Below are positions 14,127 through 24,500 of a stretch of DNA of 64,000 nt, one piece after another. This stretch comes from Crocinitomicaceae bacterium (GTDB lineage: Bacteria; Bacteroidota; Bacteroidia; Flavobacteriales_D; Crocinitomicaceae). The first letter of the stretch is position 1. Every line of letters begins with the position of its first letter. The notes under the pieces are model-generated. The model did no database searches. It worked only from the letters and a program-made list of their open reading frames with translations, and was not told the origin of the DNA. A program made the position numbers and the translations under genes. Location of the stretch: NCBI GenBank assembly GCA_020436025.1, contig JAGQYP010000007.1:1-64000 (forward strand), in the 5' to 3' direction.

Positions 14127-16076
14127 ATTCTAACTCCGAAGACAACAACGTCATCGACTTGTTCATTGTCTCCTCGCCATGCCTCAAATGCTTGGTTGAT
14201 TTTTGTTTTTTGCTCTTCCATGGGTAAATCTTTCACAGATAGGAATAGCTTCTTAAGATTGGATACTTTGAACTTCTTCCCTCCAGGGTGATTCGTAGTG
14301 CCACCAAATTGATCCGCATATCCATCAGAAAAAATATAAATCTGATCTCCATTAAAAACATTCAATTCATGAGTCGTAAATGGATGTTCAGCCCGATAAT
14401 TACCCACGGGTTGTTTATCCGCTTTAATTTCTTCAATCACATCTGAGTCCTTTCTGATAATCCAAAGAGGGTTATTTGCTCCCGCATATTTAAGTTTGAA
14501 GCAAGAACTCTGTTTAGCAGAAACTCCATCCTCTTGCTCTTGCTCTTGCTCAATACTCACAAGCGCGATATCCATCCCGTCCTTAACCTCTCGATTCGAT
14601 TTATCGAATTCTCCAATAACTAATTCTCTAGTTTTATCTAAGATTTGCCCTGGATCTTTCAAACCAAATTCGCGAACAGACCTGTTCAAACCATTATTAC
14701 ACATAACAGAAACCATGGCCCCTGGAACCCCATGCCCCGTACAATCAGCAGCAGCAAATAGAATAGTTCCATATTTAGACTGACTACTGTCTACTTGGTC
14801 CTTGGAACTACCAACTGTCTCCATCCAATAAAAATCTCCCGCTACAATGTCTTTCGGTTTGTACAAAATAAAGCTATCTGGAAGCGCATTTTTAATCATC
14901 TCACTTGGAGGGAAAATGGCTTTTTGAATTTGACTAGCATATTTGATGGAATCTGTAATTTCTTTGCTTTTCTCTTCAATCATGAGCTTTTGTTCCACTA
15001 AAACAAGATTCATTTTACGCTTGCGCCTATTTGCTAGAGCCACAAAACCTAGGAAAAGAACCAAAATTAACATGGATGCAATGATCATTCTTCTTGTTCC
15101 TTTTATGGATTCTAAAAAATCTTTTTCCGGGGCAACAATCCCAATATAAAAAACTTGATTTCCAATGTAATAGGGCTGGAAAACACACCACCAGTCTTCG
15201 CCATTGTGTTCGAATGGAAAATAATATTCCCTTTGTTCCAACTGTTTCCATGCCTCATAAGCTGAATGCATTGGAGTTCCAGAAAATTCAGAAACAGGTT
15301 TTAATACCTCAGCCTTTAGATCCCTATCTTTCATTTCCGCGGGAAGTCCCAATACCTTCATTTCCTTATTCAGAATAAAAGAAGAACCATTTTTACTTAC
15401 ATTCGACTCAATCGTCTTTTTGGAAATATCCAAAAGCATTAAATCAAACCCTATCACATGTTGTAAACCCTTACGATCTACCCATCTTTTTGAAACAGTT
15501 ATTCCAGGATCTTTAGTAGTAAAAAAAGTATAAACATTGGTCCAATAAGCCTTATCTCTGGCTCTAACAGCTCCCAGAAACCAGGGTCTCCATCATGGAT
15601 TATAGGAGCTCCCTTCTTCTAATTTTTCGATCAGTTTTAATTTTCTTTCTCGAATTTCCCATTTGTATTTTGTCGATCTTAAATCAGTACCTGAACCTGT
15701 AGGCAAAGTTTCTCTATTGATCAAAATTGAATCTAAATCTAAAATCATGAATTCTTTTCCTTGTTCTGTAGCCATCATGATAGAAGAAACCGGTCTGGAT
15801 TCTTTTAAAATAGGCAAAAAGTGTTGATTGAATTCCTCTAAATTCATTTGATCAAATTCACCTCTTTTTGCCTGTTCAACAGCAATTTCTAAAATCAGAA
15901 ATTACCGGATTAAAAAAGTTATCTAACTCAACTTGTGTTTGGTCTTTCTTTTCATGAAGGATGGATTCCGCAATGTCTTCGACCGTTTGAGACAGATTAA
16001 AAAATGTAAAGGTGAGAACTACTGCTCCAATGGATAACAATCCATAAATGATATATTTTTCAGGAATCTTTTTCAT
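14123..16076 (-). pseudogene. Cache-domain PP2C (SpoIIE-type) receptor phosphatase, broken twice
   Basis: Read as one gene this is a 650-aa receptor: N-terminal helix, periplasmic Cache sensor, second helix (about IIASMLILVLFLGFVALA), coiled coil, and a PP2C phosphatase domain. Two lesions interrupt it. A T-run of four near 15895 shifts the frame; with three T the protein continues ISDLEIAVEQAKRG into the next open frame. An in-frame TGA at 15595-15593 lies in the Cache motif NP*WRPWFLGA, where the family usually has Arg, so CGA to TGA is the simplest cause. The open part after the TGA (444 codons from a GTG at 15457) still holds the second helix and an intact-looking phosphatase domain (VAGDFYWME, AAADCTGHG, FSDGYADQFGG). 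ATG at 16076 overlaps the upstream stop by 4 bases. Confidence 0.85.
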
Positions 16077-18250
16077 ATTCTCACGCCAATAAAACAAACA
16101 TCATCAAGTTGTTCATTTTCACCTTTCCATTCTTCGAAAACCTGGTCTAATTGCTCCTTTTGGGTAGACATTTCCAAATTTTGAATATCCAGCAAAAGGG
16201 TTTTTAAATTTGAAGCTTTGAATTTTTTACCCTTGTCGCCGCCGAACTGATCCACATAACCATCCGAGAAAATATAAAAAGTATCTCCACTATTTAATGT
16301 CAGCTCATGAGTAACAAAAGGTTTTGAGTGACTAAATTTACCGATAGGCTGTTTGTCTGCTTTGAATTCCTCTATTTCATTTGAATCTTTTCTGATCACC
16401 CAAAGAGGGTTGTTTGCACCCGCATATTTGAGTTTCGAGCAAGAAATTGATTTCGAAGAAGCTCCTTCCCCTTGCTGTTGCTCAATACTCACAACTGCAA
16501 TATCCATCCCATCCTTGACTTCTTCCTGAGATTTCTCAAATTCTTTAACTACCAGTTCTCTAGTTTTATCCAAAATTTTACCCGGATCTGTTAATCCAAA
16601 TTCCCTTACCGATCGGTTCAAACTATTATTACAAACCACGGAAACCATCGCTCCAGGCACCCCATGCCCCGTACAATCCGCAGCTGCAATTAATACGTTC
16701 TCTTGCTCTTGCGCAATACTCTTGCCCATCTCCATCCAATAAAAATCACCTGCAACAATATCTTTCGGTTTGTACAAAACAAAGGAGTTCGGTAAAGATC
16801 TCTTGATTAGATTATCAGAGGGTAATATGGCAGATTGAATTCTTTTGGCATAAGTTATTGAATCCGTAATCTCCTTATTTTTTTCCTCAACAATTTCTTT
16901 TTGAATCGTAATTTCTTTGTTTTTGGAACGTAATATTTCATTGTTCCTTTTTCTTAATTGAATGCTTCGAATTGCAAATCCTACTCCCAATAGCAGTAAT
17001 AAAACTAAGGCCAACGCACCATAAATCAACGTATTCTTTCGTTCCGAATCAGCTTCTGCTTTATAAGCTCTAAGTTTATTAAGTTCATTCGCTCTATTGG
17101 CTGATTGAAGTTGTTCGTCCTTTTCCTTGGTTTCATATTTTGTTTGCATTTCTGCTAACGCCTGAGAACTTTTTACCTTCGAAATAGAATCTTGAAGGGA
17201 GGAAAACATAAAAAGTTTTTCATAGGCTTCCTTATAATTACCAATTTTATAGAGTGCATTAGAAAGATGTTTATTTCCGAACATTATTGCTTCTACAGAT
17301 GCGCTCTCCTCGGCCTTTTCGAGTCCCATTCTTAGATTGGGAATCGACTCTATAAATTTTCCTCTCTTGATTTGAATTTCACCTAATCTGATTAGTGCCA
17401 TACCAATAGTTTCCTGGCTTATTCCTTCAACTTGAAGTTTTAATTCCAAGGCTTTTTTCAGATACTTTTCAGCGAGATCGATTTGATTCATCAATACATA
17501 AAGCTCTGCCATATCAGAATAGGTATAAGAAGCGCCATAAATATCTCCGGCATCCTCTTTCATCTTTAAGGATATTTGAAAATAGTATTCAGCTGAGTCT
17601 AATTGCCCGATATTTTGCATCGAAGTAGCCATATTGTTAATTGGCCAAGAGGCATACGGATCATTAATTTTTTGGAGAAATTTGGCAGATTTTCTATATC
17701 TATCCAAAGCCTGATCCCAACGTTCTGTGGCGTGATAAATATTGCCTATCCCTAAATTCGCCATTCCCACACCCCGATCATTATTAGCCTGTAAAAAATA
17801 TTCTTCACCTTTTAAATAGGCGTCTAAAGCCCTGGTGTAATCGCTTTTAATATCATAGATATTCCCTTTGGAAATGTAAAGATTAGCCACGCGCTGCTTG
17901 TTTTCGATTTGATCTTCTTGTTGCAAAATGGTATTTAAAATCTGCAAGGCTGTATCCAATCTGCCTTGTTCAGTAAATTTTCTTGAAAAGAATTCCAACA
18001 CATCAATTTCTCCCTCCTTATAGCCAATTTTTTTTGATAGGTTTAAAGCCTCTAAAGCATAGTTTGTAGAAATAATTGTATCGGAACGCATTAATTTAGT
18101 GGCTAAAGTATACAAGAGAAAGATACGTTTCTCATCCTGTACTTCCTTTTTAAGAAGTCCTTTTAAGCTATCAACTTCCCTATTCAGTTGTCCCTGGGAA
18201 AAAGTTAGAACTGTAGTAAAGAATAATATAACGAAGAAGATTTTTTTCAA
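16073..18250 (-). CDS. TPR-containing PP2C (SpoIIE-type) phosphatase
   Basis: 725 aa. Signal peptide, a TPR region in the periplasm (about 50-330; e.g. LYISKGNIYDIKSDYTRALD and the A.YYFQISLKMKEDAGD repeat), coiled coil, one membrane helix (LIYGALALVLLLLLGVGFAI, about 400), a second coiled coil and a C-terminal PP2C domain. Metal-binding acids are in VAGDFYWME, AAADCTGHGVPG, FSDGYVDQFGG and the final LDDV. In Bacteroidota such proteins resemble histidine kinases with the kinase domain replaced by a Ser/Thr phosphatase. The start is TTG at 18250, two bases after the caspase gene stop, chosen because it begins a good signal peptide. It shares its C-terminal domain closely with the downstream broken gene. 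Confidence 0.88.
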   Translation of the reverse strand: MKKIFFVILFFTTVLTFSQGQLNREVDSLKGLLKKEVQDEKRIFLLYTLATKLMRSDTIISTNYALEALNLSKKIGYKEGEIDVLEFFSRKFTEQGRLDTALQILNTILQQEDQIENKQRVANLYISKGNIYDIKSDYTRALDAYLKGEEYFLQANNDRGVGMANLGIGNIYHATERWDQALDRYRKSAKFLQKINDPYASWPINNMATSMQNIGQLDSAEYYFQISLKMKEDAGDIYGASYTYSDMAELYVLMNQIDLAEKYLKKALELKLQVEGISQETIGMALIRLGEIQIKRGKFIESIPNLRMGLEKAEESASVEAIMFGNKHLSNALYKIGNYKEAYEKLFMFSSLQDSISKVKSSQALAEMQTKYETKEKDEQLQSANRANELNKLRAYKAEADSERKNTLIYGALALVLLLLLGVGFAIRSIQLRKRNNEILRSKNKEITIQKEIVEEKNKEITDSITYAKRIQSAILPSDNLIKRSLPNSFVLYKPKDIVAGDFYWMEMGKSIAQEQENVLIAAADCTGHGVPGAMVSVVCNNSLNRSVREFGLTDPGKILDKTRELVVKEFEKSQEEVKDGMDIAVVSIEQQQGEGASSKSISCSKLKYAGANNPLWVIRKDSNEIEEFKADKQPIGKFSHSKPFVTHELTLNSGDTFYIFSDGYVDQFGGDKGKKFKASNLKTLLLDIQNLEMSTQKEQLDQVFEEWKGENEQLDDVCFIGVRI

Positions 18251-18252
18251 AA

Positions 18253-21200
18253 CTATTTTATCCTGTAATCCATCATAATGTTTTCAATTCTTGCAGTTGG
18301 TGTTTGCTTCCCACCTGATAGTTGAGTTACCTTATCATATACATATTGCCTCAATTCAGATATAAGAACCTTCCCATCCCCATTTTTATCTGCCCGGCCA
18401 TTTTTTAATCCTTCTAAAAAGCAATAAGTAAATAATCCATTCTTCCACTCTGAACTTTCCATGGCATATTCGGCACCCCCTGCAGATGAAATGACCGTAG
18501 CTCCAGAACCTTTTCTTAGATCTGAAAACAAGTCTTGCATTAGTTCAACAGAATTTTCCACTCCAATACCTTCTTTTTGTCTGATACCAGCTCCAGCCGA
18601 TCTAAATTCCACATCTCCTTCCACCTTATCCACATCTGGGCCACCTTCTTCAACTTCTTCTTCATCTACTTCTCCGGAGTGACAAGTATCCATGATCAAT
18701 AGCTTTCGAAGCGATTTTATGTTGTCAAGAATACGATCTAATCTTTCGTAAGACATTCCTTTTTCTATAGGATTATTAAAATCCATGTCATAGGTTCCGA
18801 AATAATAGTTAAAATCGGCATCCAAAACTCCGTGGCCTGCGACGAAAATAATAACTACATCTTCCGGTTTAGCATCCTTTACAAAATCCGAAATATCTTC
18901 CATATTTTCTATAATCACCTCTTCATCTACAAGTTTTTTTACATGGATTTCATTGAACAATTCGATAGAGCCTTCTAGAGAATTAATGATGTCTGCAGCA
19001 TCCTTTGAAGGATAGGTCAAATTGAATCGTTCATCTTTATATTTGGAAACGCCGATAGCAACTATATACAAATCAGATTTCTTTTCGTCCCCTTTTCGCA
19101 TAATCGAAACGGTTTTAGATAAGGATTCAGCTCCTTTATCATTCAAAACTGAAAATGAAATTTTATTCGGTCCTGGAATCAAGGGCACCTTAATATCCTT
19201 GAGAATAGAACCCAAGTTTTGATCTCGAAGTAGTATTCCATTTGTTCCGTAAATTGGTACATCATTGACATACACATTGATTCGGTCGAGTTTAAATTTC
19301 TCATCCCATGCTTTTAATTTGATCAACATTTCTGCTTCTTCGGTTGCAATTGGAAGATCGGATTCATTTTCAATCCTCACCTTAGGAAGGTGAAACTCTT
19401 TTCCTAATTGTTCTTCCGTGAATCCCATTTTTCTCAATCTCTTTTTGTATACATATTTGTAAGCATTAAGCAAACGAGGAGAGGTAAATCCAATTCGTTC
19501 CCCAACAATATCTGGTCGGTTTAATCTCAAGTCAAACTGATCAAATGGATACAATTCCCCATCTACTCGAAAGCTAATTCCTTTTAATGCTTCTTTGGAT
19601 GCCATGTAGTAGTTATCTGGCGTAATCAGGGCAAAATCAGAATAGCCATAAGAGATTAAAGTTGCTACATTTTTGCATTCATCTGCATCTGAAATTTTAA
19701 TTGTCCCATCATTAGAAGCAGATATAAATCGATTCTTATCCTTTTGAAAAACAACTTTGGAAACCTGATCGCTATGATCTAGAAAATGACATTTCTTTTC
19801 TCCAGAAGGGATACTCCAAACGATCATGGAGTTATCTGCTTCAGAAACTGCATTATTCCCCGCAGCCGATACAAGTAGACTTCCATCACTATTAAAATCA
19901 ATAGAAGTAATCATATTGACATGCCCCTGCAGGGTTTTTACTAAGGTATAGTTTTGTGTCTCATATAAATTGATTGTTTTGTCCCAAGATGCAGAGGCAA
20001 GATATTTGCCATCCGGAGAATATTTGACAGCCGAGATGGAAATTGTCTGATCCTTTTTTTGATGTAACTCTTTTCCCGTTTTAAGATCCCAGACCCTTAA
20101 AGTTTGATCATATCCTGCTGAAGCGATATGACTGTTGTCCGGACTAAAAGCTAAACCATAGATTCCTCCTGCATGACCAGTCATCTTTTTAATGAGTTTT
20201 TTGGTTTCCAAATCCCAAATCTTAATGATTCCCATAAAACCTGCTCCTGCCAAATACTTCCCATCATCAGAAATTGCCAACGTTTGAATGAGCTCCATTT
20301 CGCAATCCAATTGACCTACTCTTTTGTTTTTATGTACATCAAAAATCCCAATGCGCATATCCGCAGCCATCGCATACAGTAACTCTCCTCCGGTATCAAA
20401 TTTTACTGGAAAAAAGGCGATCAATTCAGATTCTACCTTGTTGTTTTTCATATTCCAGATTTTGATTCTCGCTTGATCTGAGGCAACAGCTATGTATTTT
20501 CCATTTTGCGCATAATCCATCGAAACAATCTTATTAATTTTTTGGGTGTATTCACTTTCGTAGTCTCCCGTTTCTACATTTCGATATCGAATCCTTCCAT
20601 AGATTGAAGATGCCTCAATCAGTACATCTTGAATGGGATGGGAAACAAAGCTTTGAACCCCGGACATGTCTTTGATTTTCCACTCCTGATGCAATTTTTT
20701 AGTTTCGTAATTCCAAACTCTAAGAATCCAGTTGTGATTGTAGGTATACAAATACTTTCCCTTTTTGTCAAAATGAATTCTTTGGATCTTGCCTTCTTCT
20801 TTCTTGCTTTCCAAATCAACCTTGAATGTTTCTAAATTAATCAGGCGTGTGATATCATCATTAAAACCAGCTGAAATGTATTTCCCATCCGGAGAAATTA
20901 CTGGTCCAGAGAACGGAACATTAAAAAAATCAAAAATTTTGTGCTCCCCTTTCAGGGTCATGGTGGTAAGATCAAAAACTAATAAATTTCCTTTTACATC
21001 AAAAGAATAAGCCTCCATTCTAGGCTCGTAAACATCTACTGTATAGCCAAAATCCAAAGCGACTTTTTTCGATGCTTCTGTTCCAAAAACGTCCGCTATT
21101 TCTAATTCTGAATTCGCATTTTTAAATACAATTTTTTGTCCATTGTTAATCCAACACACATTCCCGTTATAATCTGCTGGAAGTTCCTTAACCACCTCAC

Positions 21201-21519
21201 CAGTTTGCACATTCCATACTTTAACTGAACCGTGATTGATAACAGCCGCAAGATGCTTGTTGTCTGGCGAAAAAGTCATTTTATTAATTCGACCATCATT
21301 TCCGGAAATTGTACGAAATTCTCTGCCTGTGGGGACATCCCAAACCTTGATTACCTTATTGTTTGCCGCCGTAGCCATGTATTTTCCATTATTGGAGATC
21401 TCCATGACTTGAATAACATCTGTATGGCCTGTGGTAAGGACAACTTCAGGTTCGGATTGAGCCTGAATTTGCGAGAAATAAGACACAAAAAAAATAAGAG
21501 CGAATATCTTTAAATACAT
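18253..21519 (-). CDS. Exported WD40-repeat protein with C-terminal caspase-like (C14) domain
   Basis: 1088 aa. Signal peptide ending near IQAQS, about 13 WD40 blades (roughly 25-640, e.g. VIKVWDVPTG, IIKIWDLETKK, TLRVWDLKTGKEL), a linker with a beta domain (about 715-800) and a caspase domain (about 805-1088). The catalytic pair is visible: H896 in FVAGHGV and C946 in MDTCHSGE. An insertion rich in Glu/Gly follows the cysteine, where caspases are often processed. A canonical 12-residue EF-hand loop (D1044 to E1055, DKNGDGKVLISE) lies inside the caspase domain. First gene of an operon with two PP2C phosphatases. Likely a periplasmic or surface protease switched by a partner bound to the propellers; target unknown. 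Confidence 0.88.
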   Translation of the reverse strand: MYLKIFALIFFVSYFSQIQAQSEPEVVLTTGHTDVIQVMEISNNGKYMATAANNKVIKVWDVPTGREFRTISGNDGRINKMTFSPDNKHLAAVINHGSVKVWNVQTGEVVKELPADYNGNVCWINNGQKIVFKNANSELEIADVFGTEASKKVALDFGYTVDVYEPRMEAYSFDVKGNLLVFDLTTMTLKGEHKIFDFFNVPFSGPVISPDGKYISAGFNDDITRLINLETFKVDLESKKEEGKIQRIHFDKKGKYLYTYNHNWILRVWNYETKKLHQEWKIKDMSGVQSFVSHPIQDVLIEASSIYGRIRYRNVETGDYESEYTQKINKIVSMDYAQNGKYIAVASDQARIKIWNMKNNKVESELIAFFPVKFDTGGELLYAMAADMRIGIFDVHKNKRVGQLDCEMELIQTLAISDDGKYLAGAGFMGIIKIWDLETKKLIKKMTGHAGGIYGLAFSPDNSHIASAGYDQTLRVWDLKTGKELHQKKDQTISISAVKYSPDGKYLASASWDKTINLYETQNYTLVKTLQGHVNMITSIDFNSDGSLLVSAAGNNAVSEADNSMIVWSIPSGEKKCHFLDHSDQVSKVVFQKDKNRFISASNDGTIKISDADECKNVATLISYGYSDFALITPDNYYMASKEALKGISFRVDGELYPFDQFDLRLNRPDIVGERIGFTSPRLLNAYKYVYKKRLRKMGFTEEQLGKEFHLPKVRIENESDLPIATEEAEMLIKLKAWDEKFKLDRINVYVNDVPIYGTNGILLRDQNLGSILKDIKVPLIPGPNKISFSVLNDKGAESLSKTVSIMRKGDEKKSDLYIVAIGVSKYKDERFNLTYPSKDAADIINSLEGSIELFNEIHVKKLVDEEVIIENMEDISDFVKDAKPEDVVIIFVAGHGVLDADFNYYFGTYDMDFNNPIEKGMSYERLDRILDNIKSLRKLLIMDTCHSGEVDEEEVEEGGPDVDKVEGDVEFRSAGAGIRQKEGIGVENSVELMQDLFSDLRKGSGATVISSAGGAEYAMESSEWKNGLFTYCFLEGLKNGRADKNGDGKVLISELRQYVYDKVTQLSGGKQTPTARIENIMMDYRIK

Positions 21520-21563
21520 AAGAGTAAAACTTTGATACTCAAATATAAGGTATTCGCTCTTAT
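21494..21563. repeat. Perfect 13-bp inverted repeat around the caspase-gene promoter and start
   Basis: ATAAGAGCGAATA at 21494-21506 and its exact reverse complement at 21551-21563, separated by 44 bases that hold the start codon and the -7 element. One arm lies within codons 5-9 of the gene, the other just upstream of the -7 word. Could be paired operator half-sites or an mRNA/DNA structure. Confidence 0.5.
21540..21547 (-). promoter_or_regulatory. Promoter -7 element of the caspase/phosphatase operon
   Basis: TATATTTG on the minus strand, exact TANNTTTG, 20 bases before the ATG at 21519. Confidence 0.65.
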
Positions 21564-21583
21564 AATCCTTTTTTAGCTTTTTA

Positions 21584-24500
21584 TTATCTAATCAAAGTAA
21601 CATGTCCTTGAAATACTTTCTTCTCATCCGTGAATGAATCTTTCAATGAAATTTTCCATACATAAACCCCATCCTGAACTATGTTTCCTTGAAAAGTTCC
21701 ATTCCAACCCACATCCGAATTGTGACTTTCAAAAATAAGTTCCCCCCATCTATTGAAGATCAATAATTCATAAGAATAAGGATTAAATCCTGAAGTCATA
21801 ATGGGTTTAAATGTTTCATTGAAATCATCATTGTCCGGTGTAAATGCATTTGGGACATACATGATGAACTCATCTCGAATAATCACTTTTGAATAGGCTG
21901 TATCTGTACATCCATATTCATTTATTGCAATCAGATAAATAGGATATTCACCTGCTTCTTCATCTGGGAATACATGAACCGGATTTTCCTCGTTGCTGCC
22001 CTGACCGTCACCAAAATCCCATATGTAGGTTGTAGCATCCTCACTAAGATTTTCGAATGAAACATGCGTATAAGCTGTTGTTGGAACTTGAGGTTCATGT
22101 AAGAAAGAAGCCGTAGGATAAGGGTAGCCGCACAAGTAATCCACTATTGTGGTATCTGAAACACATCCTTCAGGAGTTGTAACCGTAAGTGTTGCGCTAT
22201 AACAACCAGGACTATTAATGGTAACCTGAGGATTGCAGTTCGTAGAGCTCGTTCCATTTCCAAACTGCCAGAAACAACTTCCTTGAACCAATGTTTGATT
22301 TACTAAATTAAATGTAGATGGAATACATGTTGCGGAATCTGGAGTACTAAATGTAACCACAGGGGTTGGATTAACCGTGATTGTCACTGCTGCATAAGAA
22401 GGTGGCGTTCCACATCCATCTGTAACTCCAAGAGTATATGTGGTGGTTTGTACAGGAGTTAATCCATTTTGCGTTGTCCCATTCAAAGTATCAGAAAAAT
22501 TAGTCGTCCACGTATACACCAAGTTTCCGTCTCCTCCGTTCGCGGTTCCCCAAATATTTACAGATTCACCTTGACAAATAGTCTGACTTGTAAACGCTTG
22601 TGCATTTAGAGGAGGGTTAACATTTACTGTAATAGTAGCCGTAGGAGACGTGCAACCATTTGGAATATCGGTTGCAAAAACCTCGTATGTAGTTGTAACT
22701 GTAGGATTTACATTTATCGCATTTGATGTAGTTGCAATAGGGCCGGATCCAATTTCAGTCCAGGTATAATCAAATACTCCTGTACCCCCTTGAGCAAGTG
22801 CAGAAAGATCAGCCGCTCCTGTGATACAGATTGTAGTATCGGATACCGTTTGTATGTTAATTGGGTTAATGCTCCCAACAGTGACATTTGTATCATGTTG
22901 ACAACCGTCTGCATCTAGGACATAAATATCGTAATTCCCTGGACACATATTATTGAATACATTTCCAGCCTGATAATTTTGCCCTCCATCGGTAGAGAAT
23001 TGTGTTGCTGTTGCCGCATTTACAGTTATTGATCCATCACAAGATCCTGAACATACCTCATCGGCAATAACTACGTTTTGAATTTGCATTGGCGGGTTTT
23101 CACTAATAGCAAATCCAAGAGTATCTATTGTACATCCGTTATTATCTGTAACTGTCAAATCATAAGTCCCTGCACAAACATCAATGATTGTGGAATCATT
23201 TTGAATATTCAATCCAGCTGTCCAAACATAAGAGTAAGGAGCAATTCCTCCGGAAATATTAGCTTCCGCATAGCCATCGCAATCACCATTACATACTGCA
23301 TCCGCAGTATGAAATACTAAATTGAGGGCAATCGGCTCAACAACGTTAATGATTCCGTTACTGGTACATCCATTTCCATCCTGAACAGTTAAACTGTAGT
23401 TTCCGGCACACAAACCTACAAACAAGGAATCTGCTTGAGGTCCTACCGCAGTGCCATTACTAATAGTAAAGCTGTAAGTCCCATCACCTCCCAATACATT
23501 ATGAATTTGAATTTCTCCATCGCACACACCGTTGCAAGAAGCATCCGTTGAATCAGCCATAAATGAAATTGGTGCTGGTTCATCTATTGTTACCTGTGTT
23601 GTGGCTACACAACCAGTTTGATCTTCTGTCCAAATATCATACACTCCAGCACACAATCCAGAAAAGGTGCTATCGGTTTGTGTTGTTGTACCGTTATCAA
23701 TACTAAAATTAATCGGAGTAACTCCACCTGACATGTGAACAGTAAATGAACCATCGCAAAGCCCATTACAGCTAGTTGCTGAACTGTCAACACTAACTAT
23801 TGTCTGGGAAGACACATTGGTAACGTTAATAGCTTGTGAATATTCACAACCACTGGCTACATCAATTACATATCCAGAATATGCTCCTGCACTCAAATTA
23901 TTAAAAATGGAATCGGTTTGAGTCGGTGCCCCTCCAGTGATACTAAATTCGTAACCAGATCCTCCGGTAGCATTTATCTCAATAGAACCATTGGAAGCCC
24001 CACATGTTGCCTGAACGGTTGAAAAAGTAAAATTGATATTCGGTCCAGCCTTAACGATTGCTTGTGAAGTAACTACACAACCGCCATCATCAACTTCAAT
24101 ATCGTAAGTTCCAGGTGCTAAATTTGGAAAAATCCCAGTCCCATTTTGAGCAATTTGCGCAGCTCCTTGTAAGAGTGTAACAGTTGGTGAACCAGTTCCA
24201 CCACTGATATGCACTTCAATAGACCCATCATTTAAACCAAAACAGGATTCATCAACTATAGTTACTGAATCAATAGCAGGGACATTTAATGCCGAACCAA
24301 CTGTAAAAGTATCGACAGAAACACAACCTGTTCCATTTTGATCTGTAACAGTGATTTCATAATCTCCTGTGGATAAACCAGTTAAATCTTGCGTACTTCC
24401 CATATTTGTCCCTGAAGGAACAGCTACCCACTGATAAATATAAGGTGGCGTACCACCTGCTGGAGTCAAGTCGATCTCTCCATCCATTCCCGCACAAGAA

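Noticed and set aside
14496-15378. Several plus-strand open frames opposite the receptor phosphatase
   Set aside because: They are antisense shadows; the minus strand shows an aligned phosphatase domain with all metal ligands.
15593-15595. The in-frame TGA as a selenocysteine or other recoding site
   Set aside because: The codon sits where Cache domains carry Arg rather than Cys, no hairpin suited to selenocysteine insertion follows, and a separate frameshift upstream already breaks the gene.
15885-15900. Programmed frameshifting at the T-run
   Set aside because: The sequence GATTTTAG is not a known slippery heptamer, there is no stimulator structure obvious, and the second lesion makes decay the simpler reading.
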